Source: Puniceicoccaceae bacterium
Lineage (GTDB): Bacteria > Verrucomicrobiota > Verrucomicrobiia > Opitutales > JAFGAQ01
Length of the DNA stretch: 40,603 nt
NCBI GenBank assembly: GCA_040224245.1
Contig: JBEGIR010000039.1
Coordinates: 1 to 40,603, forward strand
Direction of reading: 5' to 3'
Under the pieces are notes generated by a model. It made no database searches. It was given only the letters and a program-made list of their open reading frames with translations, and had not been told where the DNA came from. Position 1 is the first letter of the stretch. The number at the start of each line of letters is the position of its first letter. Of the stretch, positions 34,267 to 40,603 are shown one piece after another. A program made the position numbers and the translations under genes.

Positions 34267-35679
34267 TCAGTGTGCGCCAAGCTCATCGGCGGCACCGGGT
34301 TTGTCGTGTTTGGCAATCTTGAGCACAAGCGTTTCACTGGCCTCATTGAGTCCGAACAATTCCACTTCAGTTCCTTCCCTCCGGAACTTCAAGACGATTC
34401 GATCCAGCGCATGGATCGCGGAAAGATCCCAGAAGTGGGCTCTGGAAACATCAATGACCACCTTGGAAAGCACTTCGCTAAAATCAAATGCTTCACCGAA
34501 CGTGCTGGCAGACACAAAAAACAGCTGCCCGTTCACATGATAGGTGCGGCAGGACGCATCGGCATCGAGCACGCTGTCGATTTCCAGCAGACTGGACACC
34601 TTGTAAGCAAAAAACAGGGCACTGAGCAGCACACCGACTCCCACACCGAGCGCGAGGTTGTGCGTGAAGACCACCGTAACCACCGTCGATACCATCACCA
34701 CGCTCGAGGTTCGGTGGTGGATGCGGAGATCGAGGATCGACTGCCAGCTGAAGGTTCCGATGGAGACCATGATCATCACCGCAACCAGTGCTGCCATGGG
34801 GATCGCTCCCACCCAATCGCCAAAGGCAACCACCAGAATGATCAATAACACGCCTGCTGCCAGAGACGACAGTCGTCCACGACCGCCCGATTTCACATTG
34901 ATCACGGATTGACCGATCATTGCGCAGCCCGCCATGCCTCCAAAAAAACCGGCCACAATGTTCGCAATGCCCTGCCCGGCACACTCGCGGTTGCGCTGGC
35001 TCGGAGTATCCGTCAGGTCGTCAACAATGGTTTCGGTCATCATCGACTCGAGCAGGCCCACAATAGCCAGTGGGATGGCAGTTGGCAGCAGAATCCATAG
35101 GGTTTCCAGGTTCAACGGAATGTCAGGAATCAGAAAGGCAGGTAGTGTCGAGGGGAGTTCCCCCATGTCGGACACCGTTCGCAGCTCCAGTCCTGCAAGC
35201 ATTGAAAACGCGGTCAGTACCACGATGCACACCAGTGGTGAGGGAACTGAGCGAATAAAGCGCGGCAGTCCATAGATGATCACCAGTCCCGCTGCAACCA
35301 TCGCATACATCTGCCATCCTTGTCCCTTGAATTCCGGCAACTGAGCGAGGAAGATCAAAATCGCAAGCGCGTTCACAAACCCCGTCACCACCGAGCGGGA
35401 GACAAATCGCATCAGGTTGCCCAATTTGAACACACCGGCCAATACCTGCAACACCCCGGTCAGCACCGTCGCTGCCAGCAGATACTGCAGGCCGTGGTCA
35501 CGGACCAAATCCACCATCAGCAGCGCCATGGCACCCGTTGCAGCGGAGATCATGCCGGGCCGACCACCGCAAATCGCGGTCACCACAGCGATGCAAAAGG
35601 AGGCGTAAAGCCCAACCTTGGGATCAACCCCGGCAATGATGGAAAAGGCGATGGCTTCGGGAATGAGCGCCAAGGCCAC
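34267..35679 (-). CDS. SulP-family anion transporter with STAS domain; start codon in doubt
   Basis: 470 residues if read from the GTG at 35679. Family sequence [28 protein letters not shown] opens the first membrane helices, about ten more helices follow, then a C-terminal STAS domain ([25 protein letters not shown]). It transports bicarbonate, sulfate or similar anions across the inner membrane. The family normally has 15-25 residues before this point. The frame indeed continues upstream with [18 protein letters not shown], typical SulP sequence, but has no start until the ATG at 35748, whose second codon is TAA (35743-35745). So either GTG initiates a shortened protein or the gene carries a recent nonsense change. 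Confidence 0.85.
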   Translation of the reverse strand: MALALIPEAIAFSIIAGVDPKVGLYASFCIAVVTAICGGRPGMISAATGAMALLMVDLVRDHGLQYLLAATVLTGVLQVLAGVFKLGNLMRFVSRSVVTGFVNALAILIFLAQLPEFKGQGWQMYAMVAAGLVIIYGLPRFIRSVPSPLVCIVVLTAFSMLAGLELRTVSDMGELPSTLPAFLIPDIPLNLETLWILLPTAIPLAIVGLLESMMTETIVDDLTDTPSQRNRECAGQGIANIVAGFFGGMAGCAMIGQSVINVKSGGRGRLSSLAAGVLLIILVVAFGDWVGAIPMAALVAVMIMVSIGTFSWQSILDLRIHHRTSSVVMVSTVVTVVFTHNLALGVGVGVLLSALFFAYKVSSLLEIDSVLDADASCRTYHVNGQLFFVSASTFGEAFDFSEVLSKVVIDVSRAHFWDLSAIHALDRIVLKFRREGTEVELFGLNEASETLVLKIAKHDKPGAADELGAH

Positions 35680-35748
35680 GACAGCCCCTGCGATGAGGTC
35701 CCTGCGCCCATTGGAAAAGAAGCGTTGTGCGTACGGAAACGATTACAT

Positions 35749-36132
35749 GGTAATTGAAAGACTCCCAATCGGTGACCGACACGGCATCACTGCATTGCAC
35801 AGCAACCAACCCGATTGGCAAAAAGCCTCCTACCCCAACCGGAAACCAAGTGAAGTCGAGGTTAAACTGAAAGAATACCTGCCTCTCCAAGGCGCGATGC
35901 AGGTTGGCAGTCCGATTGAAGTCAGATGCTGGATGGAGAACGCGAGCTGGAAGCTCCCGCTACTTTGCACGGATGACAACGCGAGCTGGAAGCTCCCGCT
36001 ACGCGTCTCGGATCCTTCCAAAGCTGCAATACGCAAAACGAAACAAGGTCCTAGCAAAACAATCCCCAAAATGCGCAACTTTTGAGTTGCATTTCTGAGC
36101 CGCGACCCAATTATGCAACCAAAAGGTTACTT
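35749..36132. other. Intergenic region with short direct repeats
   Basis: About 385 bases between the SulP gene (minus) and the SRPBCC gene (plus). It holds two 25-base direct repeats (listed separately). A plus frame 35618-36085 spans it without family likeness and is read through the repeats, so it is not taken as a gene. A GGGAG on the minus strand precedes the ATG at 35748 by 13 bases. The stretch 36123-36126 (AAGG) is a plausible ribosome binding site for the next gene. Confidence 0.5.
35939..36002. repeat. Two identical 25-bp direct repeats, period 39
   Basis: Copies at 35939-35963 and 35978-36002 are identical, beginning AACGCGAGCTGGAAGCTCCC. Each contains an internal dyad (GAGCT/AGCTC around GGA), so each can fold into a small hairpin. 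A 14-base spacer separates them. I recall related GAGCTGGAAGCTCC elements scattered in other Verrucomicrobiota genomes, so this is probably a small dispersed family rather than a local duplication. Confidence 0.85.
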
Positions 36133-36588
36133 ATGAACTCACATACCATCATCAAACAGATTCACATTCACGCTCCGGTTGCACGGGTCTGGCAGGCCCT
36201 GACCGACCATCACCAGTTCGGTGCCTGGTTTGGCATCAACTTGGAGGGACCTTTTGCACCCGGCAAAACCACACGTGGTCAGATCACATTCGAGGGATAC
36301 GAACACGTTCTCATCGATTTCATGGTCGAACAGCTTCAGCCAGAACAACGCTTCGTATACCGTTGGCATCCCTACTGTGTCGATCCAGAGGTTGACTACT
36401 CGAAAGAGACGCCCACAAAGGTGGAACTCGAACTGTCTCCGGTCGAAAAGGGAACCCTGCTGCGCGTTACAGAATCGGGATTCGACAAGATCCCGTCACA
36501 CCGCTATGACGAGGCCATGCGCATGAATACCAAGGGTTGGGAATCGCAGCTCAACAACATCGCCGAATATGTCACGCAAAACGGTTGA
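36133..36588 (+). CDS. SRPBCC (AHSA1-like) protein
   Basis: 151 residues from the ATG at 36133, preceded by AAGG at good spacing; the longer frame from 36082 lacks this. The START/Bet v 1-like cavity fold is shown by IIKQIHIHAPVARVWQALTDHHQFGAWFGINLEGPFAPGK, FRYRWHPYC-type strand FVYRWHPYCVDPEVDYS, TKVELELSPVEKGTLLRVTESGFD, and the last helix EAMRMNTKGWESQLNNIAEYV. These proteins bind small hydrophobic ligands and often pair with an ArsR-type regulator, as here. It overlaps the ArsR gene by 20 bases. Confidence 0.88.
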   Translation: MNSHTIIKQIHIHAPVARVWQALTDHHQFGAWFGINLEGPFAPGKTTRGQITFEGYEHVLIDFMVEQLQPEQRFVYRWHPYCVDPEVDYSKETPTKVELELSPVEKGTLLRVTESGFDKIPSHRYDEAMRMNTKGWESQLNNIAEYVTQNG

Positions 36589-36937
36589 AAGCATACTCCA
36601 GGATCGCACCCACCCAGCGCTCGTGTTTGCGGCGCTGGGGGATGCGACCCGACTTGACCTCGTCAACCGCTTGTCGGGTGGCGAGGCTCGCTCGATTTCC
36701 AATCTTGCCCAGGGCTACGATCTCAGCCGCCAGGCGATCACCAAACACCTGCGCGTGCTCGAAGGTGCTGGCATCGTTCACAATATTCGTTCAGGACGCG
36801 AACGTCTTTACCAGCTCGACCCCGCTCCGTTTGATGCCATGAAACACTACCTCGACCGTGTCTCCACACAATGGGATGAGGCCCTTGGTCGTCTGAAAAC
36901 TTTCGTCGAGCAGGAACAGCCGAGTTCAGAATCCTGA
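36569..36937 (+). CDS. ArsR-family winged-helix repressor
   Basis: 122 residues. Helix-turn-helix: PALVFAALGDATRLDLVNRLSGGEARSISNLAQGYDLSRQAITKHLRVLEGAGIVHNIRSGRERLYQLDP. No metal-binding cysteine pair is present, so it belongs with the ArsR proteins that accompany SRPBCC genes and are thought to be metal-independent. Order is unusual in that the SRPBCC gene comes first and overlaps by 20 bases; the reverse order is more common. It probably controls its own unit. Confidence 0.9.
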   Translation: MSRKTVESILQDRTHPALVFAALGDATRLDLVNRLSGGEARSISNLAQGYDLSRQAITKHLRVLEGAGIVHNIRSGRERLYQLDPAPFDAMKHYLDRVSTQWDEALGRLKTFVEQEQPSSES

Positions 36938-37039
36938 GCTGTTTCGAACGCAATCACTGTCATTGTTGATTTTTATAATTCTCACATTGACAGCTGTGTC
37001 TGCGCGATTTCCGGTTGTTGGAAAATCTCCCATCCCATC

Positions 37040-37522
37040 ATGCTGGACTCCATTATCACTGAAGCCATCGAGCAGAGCGTGCTCTGCTGGCTGGCGACTC
37101 TGTCTTCCGACGGTTTTCCCAATGTCTCTCCCAAGGAAGCCTTCACCTGCGATGCCAACGGTCGCCTGCTCATCGCACACATTGCCTCACCCCAAAGCAT
37201 TCGGAATATTCAGGCAAATCCGAATGTCTGCGTGAGTTTCGTCAACATCTTCACCCAAAAGGGCTACAAGATCAAAGGAACCGCCACGATGCTGAAACCA
37301 GGGCATGCAGATTGGGAATCCGCTCTTGGCAAATTGACCGATAAAATCGGTACGTCCTATCCCATTCATGGCATCATATCGCTCAGACCCAAGCAAACCG
37401 AACCCATCATCGCCCCAAGTTACCGTCTGTTCCCGGATACCACCGAAACTGATCGCATCGCGGATTCCCTTCAAACCTACCGGGTGGCCGACTACCAATC
37501 GAGGGCAATCCAAGGAAAGTGA
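37040..37522 (+). CDS. Pyridoxamine 5'-phosphate oxidase-family flavoprotein
   Basis: 160 residues. Split-barrel pattern: LCWLATLSSDGFPNVSPKEAFTCDANGRLLIAHIASPQSIRNIQANPNVCVSFVNIFTQKGYKIKGTATML. The first strand and SPK motif are those of FMN-binding PNPOx-like proteins. The C-terminus (LSLRPKQTEPIIAPSYRLF-like RPKQTEPIIAPSYRL) is characteristic of a small subgroup. Activity is unknown. It stands alone between the ArsR gene (about 100 bases before) and the acetyltransferase gene (about 130 after) on the same strand. Confidence 0.85.
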   Translation: MLDSIITEAIEQSVLCWLATLSSDGFPNVSPKEAFTCDANGRLLIAHIASPQSIRNIQANPNVCVSFVNIFTQKGYKIKGTATMLKPGHADWESALGKLTDKIGTSYPIHGIISLRPKQTEPIIAPSYRLFPDTTETDRIADSLQTYRVADYQSRAIQGK

Positions 37523-37650
37523 TGCTCTACCAACCTCGACGCTTGAACCCATCAATGGGCAACCCAGACCCCCAAAAGAAGAATTCAGTTCAACATCCTC
37601 ATGTCACCGACGCACTTGTTTCAACGGATGCTACCGAGTAGGGTGAGTTC

Positions 37651-38403
37651 ATGTTCACACAATCCAGCTTGCTTCAGGATCTCAGAAACCTCGGCGTGAA
37701 GCCGGGTGATCACCTGATGGTGCACTCGTCTCTGCGTGCTGTAGGCACTGTTCAGAATGGCGCGGATGCAGTGATCGACGCATTGATGCAAGCTGTGTCT
37801 ATGGGAATGCTCATACTCCCCACTCACACTTGGCGGGAGTGGAACAATGCCGACGGCATTTTCGATCCAGCCACCGAACCTTCCTGCGTGGGAGCGTTGA
37901 CGGAGCTGTTCCGCAAACGAGCCGACGTGCAACGATCCTGGCATCCCACCCACTCCGTCTCAGCATGGGGTCAGGGTGCCACCGACTACGTTGCCGGAGA
38001 GGAACATACCACCACCCCCTGTCCACGAAACGGTTGCTGGGGGCGACTCTATGACATCGATGCAAAAATCCTCTTCCTCGGCGCACCCGTGCGTGCCAAC
38101 ACCTACCTGCACAGTGTCGAGGAATGGCATGAGATTCCCAATCGCCTTGCAGCGGAAGCGACTGTGTTTCAAATCCGCACGCCTGACGGCAAACTGCTTC
38201 CCTGTCATCAATACCGCCACCTCAGCACCTTGGGAGATGTCTCCCAGCACTACGGAAAAATCGAGTCCGACCTGATCGCTGCTGGAATCGCCTCAGAGGG
38301 TCAAGTCGGCAATGCCCGTTCGGTCATCCTGTCCGCACGAGGACTCGCAAATTGGATCGCTCCCAAATTAACTGCCCAACCCGACTTCTTTGATCGTCCG
38401 TGA
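37651..38403 (+). CDS. AAC(3)-family N-acetyltransferase
   Basis: 250 residues, with a good ribosome binding site (AGGGTGA) before the ATG. The family core is present: LRNLGVKPGDHLMVHSSLRAVG, LILPTHTW, DVQRSWHPTHSVSAWG (with the conserved H-P-x-H-S), CWGRLYDIDAKILFLGA, and an HxxE-type segment HSVEEWHE. These enzymes acetylate amines from acetyl-CoA. The family includes aminoglycoside 3-N-acetyltransferases but many chromosomal members act on other sugars or metabolites. Coupling by a 4-base overlap (GTGA) to a DUF6807 gene argues for a metabolic rather than a resistance task. Confidence 0.87.
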   Translation: MFTQSSLLQDLRNLGVKPGDHLMVHSSLRAVGTVQNGADAVIDALMQAVSMGMLILPTHTWREWNNADGIFDPATEPSCVGALTELFRKRADVQRSWHPTHSVSAWGQGATDYVAGEEHTTTPCPRNGCWGRLYDIDAKILFLGAPVRANTYLHSVEEWHEIPNRLAAEATVFQIRTPDGKLLPCHQYRHLSTLGDVSQHYGKIESDLIAAGIASEGQVGNARSVILSARGLANWIAPKLTAQPDFFDRP

Positions 38404-39404
38404 ACCACCCACACCTGCTCTCCAGTTTGCGATGCTACCCTGCACGCTTTAGTATCAAGGCAGCCCACCTGGCCCTGCTTTGTTTACCTTTCCTGCAAAC
38501 CCATGCAGCCCAACGCACCCAAGACCCTTGGTCCCTTGTCGAAACCCACGCCGCCATTGAGGTGGCACACAAGGGAAACCTGGTGCTGCGCTATCACAAG
38601 CAGCAGGTCGTAGCTCCAACAGGGATGGATGCTTCCGTGGGCATGAGCGGTTTTGTGCATCCCCTGCGCACCCTTCAAGGAGTCACGGTCACGGAGGATT
38701 TTGCAGAGGATCATCCCCACCACAGTGGACTCTGGAGCGCTTGGGCAAACACAAGCATCGCTGGCCGAAGTGTGGATTTCTGGAACCTGCACAAGCGCGA
38801 AGGTCGTGTCGAACACAGGGAGGTGTTGTGGATCGATGCCGATTTGCCCGCGTTTCAAGTTCGCAAGGTTTTTGTGGATCTGACCCCCGGGCAGCCCACG
38901 GATCGCTTGGAAGAGATTTGGAGCTTCTGTAATTTTCAATTGGAACAGGAGGGATGGAGTTTTGAAATCCATTGTCGACAACGCTTGATCGGTGATGAAC
39001 CGGTAACCCTTGAGGTTTATCCCTACGGTGGGCTTTCCCTGAGATTTCCCGACACATGGAACGCAGCAAACGGGAATGAAGAGTCGATCACCGTGTGCAA
39101 CGATGCCGGTCAGGACCGCTTCGAGAGCAACCAACAACTTGCGCGCTGGATTTTGACCACGGGCACGCTTGAGGCACAGCCCGTCAGTGTGCTCTCGATG
39201 ATGCATCCCGAGAGTATGCGCTTCCCTCAGGCGTTACGCTACCACCCCACCATGCCTTACTTCGTCTGGACTATGCCCAGTCGCAACCCTTTCACATTTG
39301 AGCACGATACGCACTATCAATCCCGCTTTCGCTACCACATTGCTGACGCCATTCTGCAGCCTGCAGCAGCGGCAATGGCATTCGCTCGTTACCAGGAGCA
39401 ATAA
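38400..39404 (+). CDS. DUF6807 (PmoA-like) secreted protein
   Basis: 334 residues, starting with GTG at 38400, which overlaps the acetyltransferase TGA. A signal peptide is visible (IKAAHLALLCLPFLQTHAAQ). Conserved family pieces: FVHPLRTLQGVTVTEDFAEDHPHHSGLWSAW, VDFWNL, YGGLSLRFPDTW, and ESMRFPQALRYHPTMPYFVWTMPS. Histidines H79-type and the HPHHSG run suggest a metal or substrate site. Family members are frequent in Planctomycetes and Verrucomicrobia and are often linked to carbohydrate use; function is not established. An intrinsic terminator follows 200 bases downstream. Confidence 0.88.
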   Translation: MNHPHLLSSLRCYPARFSIKAAHLALLCLPFLQTHAAQRTQDPWSLVETHAAIEVAHKGNLVLRYHKQQVVAPTGMDASVGMSGFVHPLRTLQGVTVTEDFAEDHPHHSGLWSAWANTSIAGRSVDFWNLHKREGRVEHREVLWIDADLPAFQVRKVFVDLTPGQPTDRLEEIWSFCNFQLEQEGWSFEIHCRQRLIGDEPVTLEVYPYGGLSLRFPDTWNAANGNEESITVCNDAGQDRFESNQQLARWILTTGTLEAQPVSVLSMMHPESMRFPQALRYHPTMPYFVWTMPSRNPFTFEHDTHYQSRFRYHIADAILQPAAAAMAFARYQEQ

Positions 39405-39603
39405 CATGCCATGCCTTTCCAGTCATGCGATCATGACCACAGGTTTGGCTCGGTGACCGATTATTTTCACGTAGGATTACTTAAATTGCAGCTTTTGCCT
39501 AGCTTAAGTCCTGCTCTTTTCATAAGCATCAAGTTTGTGAAACCGCTTGTCCTTCTGACAATCTCAGAGACTCGGTCCATCCAATTCATCTCCCCCTCAT
39601 TCG
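39405..39603. other. Non-coding stretch before the terminator
   Basis: About 200 bases after the DUF6807 stop with no gene on either strand that I can support; small antisense frames (39467-39694 minus) have no family likeness. The whole non-coding interval to the ggt start runs 39405-39795 and holds the terminator at 39604-39646 and, presumably, the ggt promoter after it. Confidence 0.5.
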
Positions 39604-39646
39604 ATCCGGGATTTCCGCTCCGGCGGAAACTCCCGGATTCTTTTTT
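39604..39646 (+). terminator. Intrinsic terminator after DUF6807
   Basis: A 15-bp stem (39604-39618 with 39623-39638) with one bulged C at 39630 and the tetraloop TCCG, followed by TC and six T. Its orientation serves the plus-strand acetyltransferase/DUF6807 unit. Confidence 0.9.
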
Positions 39647-39795
39647 GCCGCCTTTCCAGGCAAACCTTTTGTGATCTTGCAACTCTGCCGCCAATCATTC
39701 CCTGTTCAGGAATTCCCATCTCCATTTGAACTCTGGGGTGTTGTCTGTTGCGTGAAGGTGGTAATCCTGCCGTATTACAATTCTGAGATTCCAAC

Positions 39796-40603
39796 ATGCG
39801 ACACAATTATTCCCTCCCTGCTATCATTCGACTTGCCCTGAATTTGCTAAGCCTCAGCCTCGTGATGCCGCTTTCGGCCTCCGTCACCGGTTCGCAAGGC
39901 GCAATTGCTACCGCACACCCCATTGCGTCACAAGTTGGCCTTGAAATCCTGAAGCGCGGCGGCAACGCATTTGATGCCGCGATCGCCGTGCAGTTTACAC
40001 TCGCAGTGGTTTATCCACACGCTGGCAACATCGGAGGCGGAGGATTCCTGCTCTACCACACTTCAGAAGGTGAAATCGGCGCTCTTGACTTTCGCGAACG
40101 TGCACCGCTCGGCGCTCATCGCAACCTCTACCTCGATGCCGACGGAAACGTGATCGAGGGTCTCAGTCGGAATGGAGCGCTCGCAGTGGGTGTTCCGGGA
40201 ACCGTTGCAGGCATGGAACAGCTGCACCAGCGTTTTGGCACTCTGCCCTGGATGGAACTGTTGCAGCCCGCCATCGACATCGCCGACAATGGATTTGCGC
40301 TCACGGAGTTTGGTGCACAGGTTCTCAATGAAGCACAGCACGATTTCAATCGCATCAATACTGGCAAACCACAGCCGTTTGTGCAGACTGAACCCTTCAC
40401 ACCTGGGCACATCCTGCGTCAACCCGCACTGGCAAGAACGCTGCAGCGCATCCAGCAGAAGGGAGCCGGCGCGTTCTATGCGGGAGAAACCGCCGAAGCA
40501 CTCGTGCAAACTGTGCGATCGCACGGTGGACTCATTACCCAGGAAGACCTCGATCAGTACCAGGCGATCTGGCGCAACAGTGTCAGTGCATCCTGCTACG
40601 GGC
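39796..40603 (+). CDS. ggt: Gamma-glutamyltranspeptidase, N-terminal part (runs off the right edge)
   Basis: 269 codons from the ATG at 39796 are open to the window end. A signal peptide is clear (MRHNYSLPAIIRLALNLLSLSLVMPLSAS). The large-subunit start of the family follows: GAIATAHPIASQVGLEILKRGGNAFDAAIAVQFTLAVVYPHAGNIGGGGFLLYH, then DFRERAPLGAHRNLYLD, LAVGVPGTVAGMEQLHQRFGTLPW and GLITQEDLDQYQAIWR. The catalytic Thr of the small subunit lies beyond the window. The enzyme cleaves glutathione and other gamma-glutamyl compounds in the periplasm. The start codon follows 150 bases after the terminator, so it has its own promoter. Confidence 0.93.
   Translation, partial: MRHNYSLPAIIRLALNLLSLSLVMPLSASVTGSQGAIATAHPIASQVGLEILKRGGNAFDAAIAVQFTLAVVYPHAGNIGGGGFLLYHTSEGEIGALDFRERAPLGAHRNLYLDADGNVIEGLSRNGALAVGVPGTVAGMEQLHQRFGTLPWMELLQPAIDIADNGFALTEFGAQVLNEAQHDFNRINTGKPQPFVQTEPFTPGHILRQPALARTLQRIQQKGAGAFYAGETAEALVQTVRSHGGLITQEDLDQYQAIWRNSVSASCYG

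Noticed and set aside
34270-34848. 192-codon plus-strand frame over SulP
   Set aside because: Histidine-rich antisense shadow of a membrane-protein gene.
35618-36085. 155-codon plus-strand frame spanning the 25-bp repeats
   Set aside because: Starts inside SulP antisense, reads through non-coding repeats, no family likeness and no ribosome binding site.
37651-38403. Labelling the AAC(3)-family gene as an antibiotic resistance gene
   Set aside because: The family has many non-resistance members, and the operon context points to metabolism; sequence alone does not show aminoglycoside activity.
1-40603. CRISPR arrays, tRNA or rRNA genes, insertion sequences, prophage
   Set aside because: No regularly spaced repeats, cloverleaf sequences, transposase or phage structural proteins were seen on reading both strands; only by eye, so short tRNAs could be missed.

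Overview
The window looks like chromosomal DNA from a free-living, probably marine member of the Opitutales/Opitutae (Verrucomicrobiota). This is inferred from gene content. There are four large TonB-dependent receptors (TBDRs), one with the ELSPFEV...GYYASNS N-terminus that I associate with Opitutae, no SusD partners, beta-glucan hydrolases, a DUF6807 protein, and weak or absent Shine-Dalgarno sequences. No rRNA, tRNA, CRISPR array, insertion sequence or phage gene was seen. Both ends cut through genes: a secreted protein on the left and a gamma-glutamyltranspeptidase on the right.

Layout. (1) 1-7.1 kb, minus strand: a beta-glucan (laminarin-type) locus with a TBDR, a strong terminator, then GH17, GH16 and a secreted unknown in tandem. 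A small LuxR-type HTH protein is divergent to it. (2) 8.2-18.0 kb: a nitric-oxide/iron-sulfur stress block. It holds a TBDR with a CxxC motif in its plug preceded by two tandem 16-bp palindromes, nsrR, an NsrR-type operator, and a divergent run of ric, a DGC zinc-binding protein, a PNPOx-like protein, a DUF438 hemerythrin/PAS protein and a MOSC protein. A second TBDR and a PepSY-TM putative reductase follow. (3) 18.0-21.1 kb: a FitAB-type toxin-antitoxin pair, fumC and a methyltransferase. (4) 21.3-27.8 kb: a MASE1/CHASE hybrid histidine kinase overlapping a siderophore-type TBDR, then two overlapping orphan genes without recognisable family. This is the best candidate for an undescribed system. 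(5) 27.8-29.3 kb: a decayed stretch with a lone PIN-domain gene and what looks like the tail of an alpha-L-rhamnosidase. (6) 29.3-40.6 kb: porin, transglutaminase-like protein, a broken DUF5069/nitronate monooxygenase junction, HxlR regulator, SulP transporter plus universal stress protein, SRPBCC/ArsR pair, PNPOx-like protein, AAC(3)-family acetyltransferase coupled to DUF6807, and ggt.

How the genes fit together. NsrR most likely represses itself and the divergent ric operon through the palindrome at 11104-11128, so NO would switch on iron-sulfur repair and several metal- or thiol-binding proteins. The flanking TBDRs and PepSY reductase suggest that metal or haem acquisition is linked to this response, but only physical proximity supports that. 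Several genes show recent damage: the SulP start has a stop at codon 2, nitronate monooxygenase has lost its N-terminus, DUF5069 has lost both ends, and the transglutaminase has Arg in place of its catalytic His.
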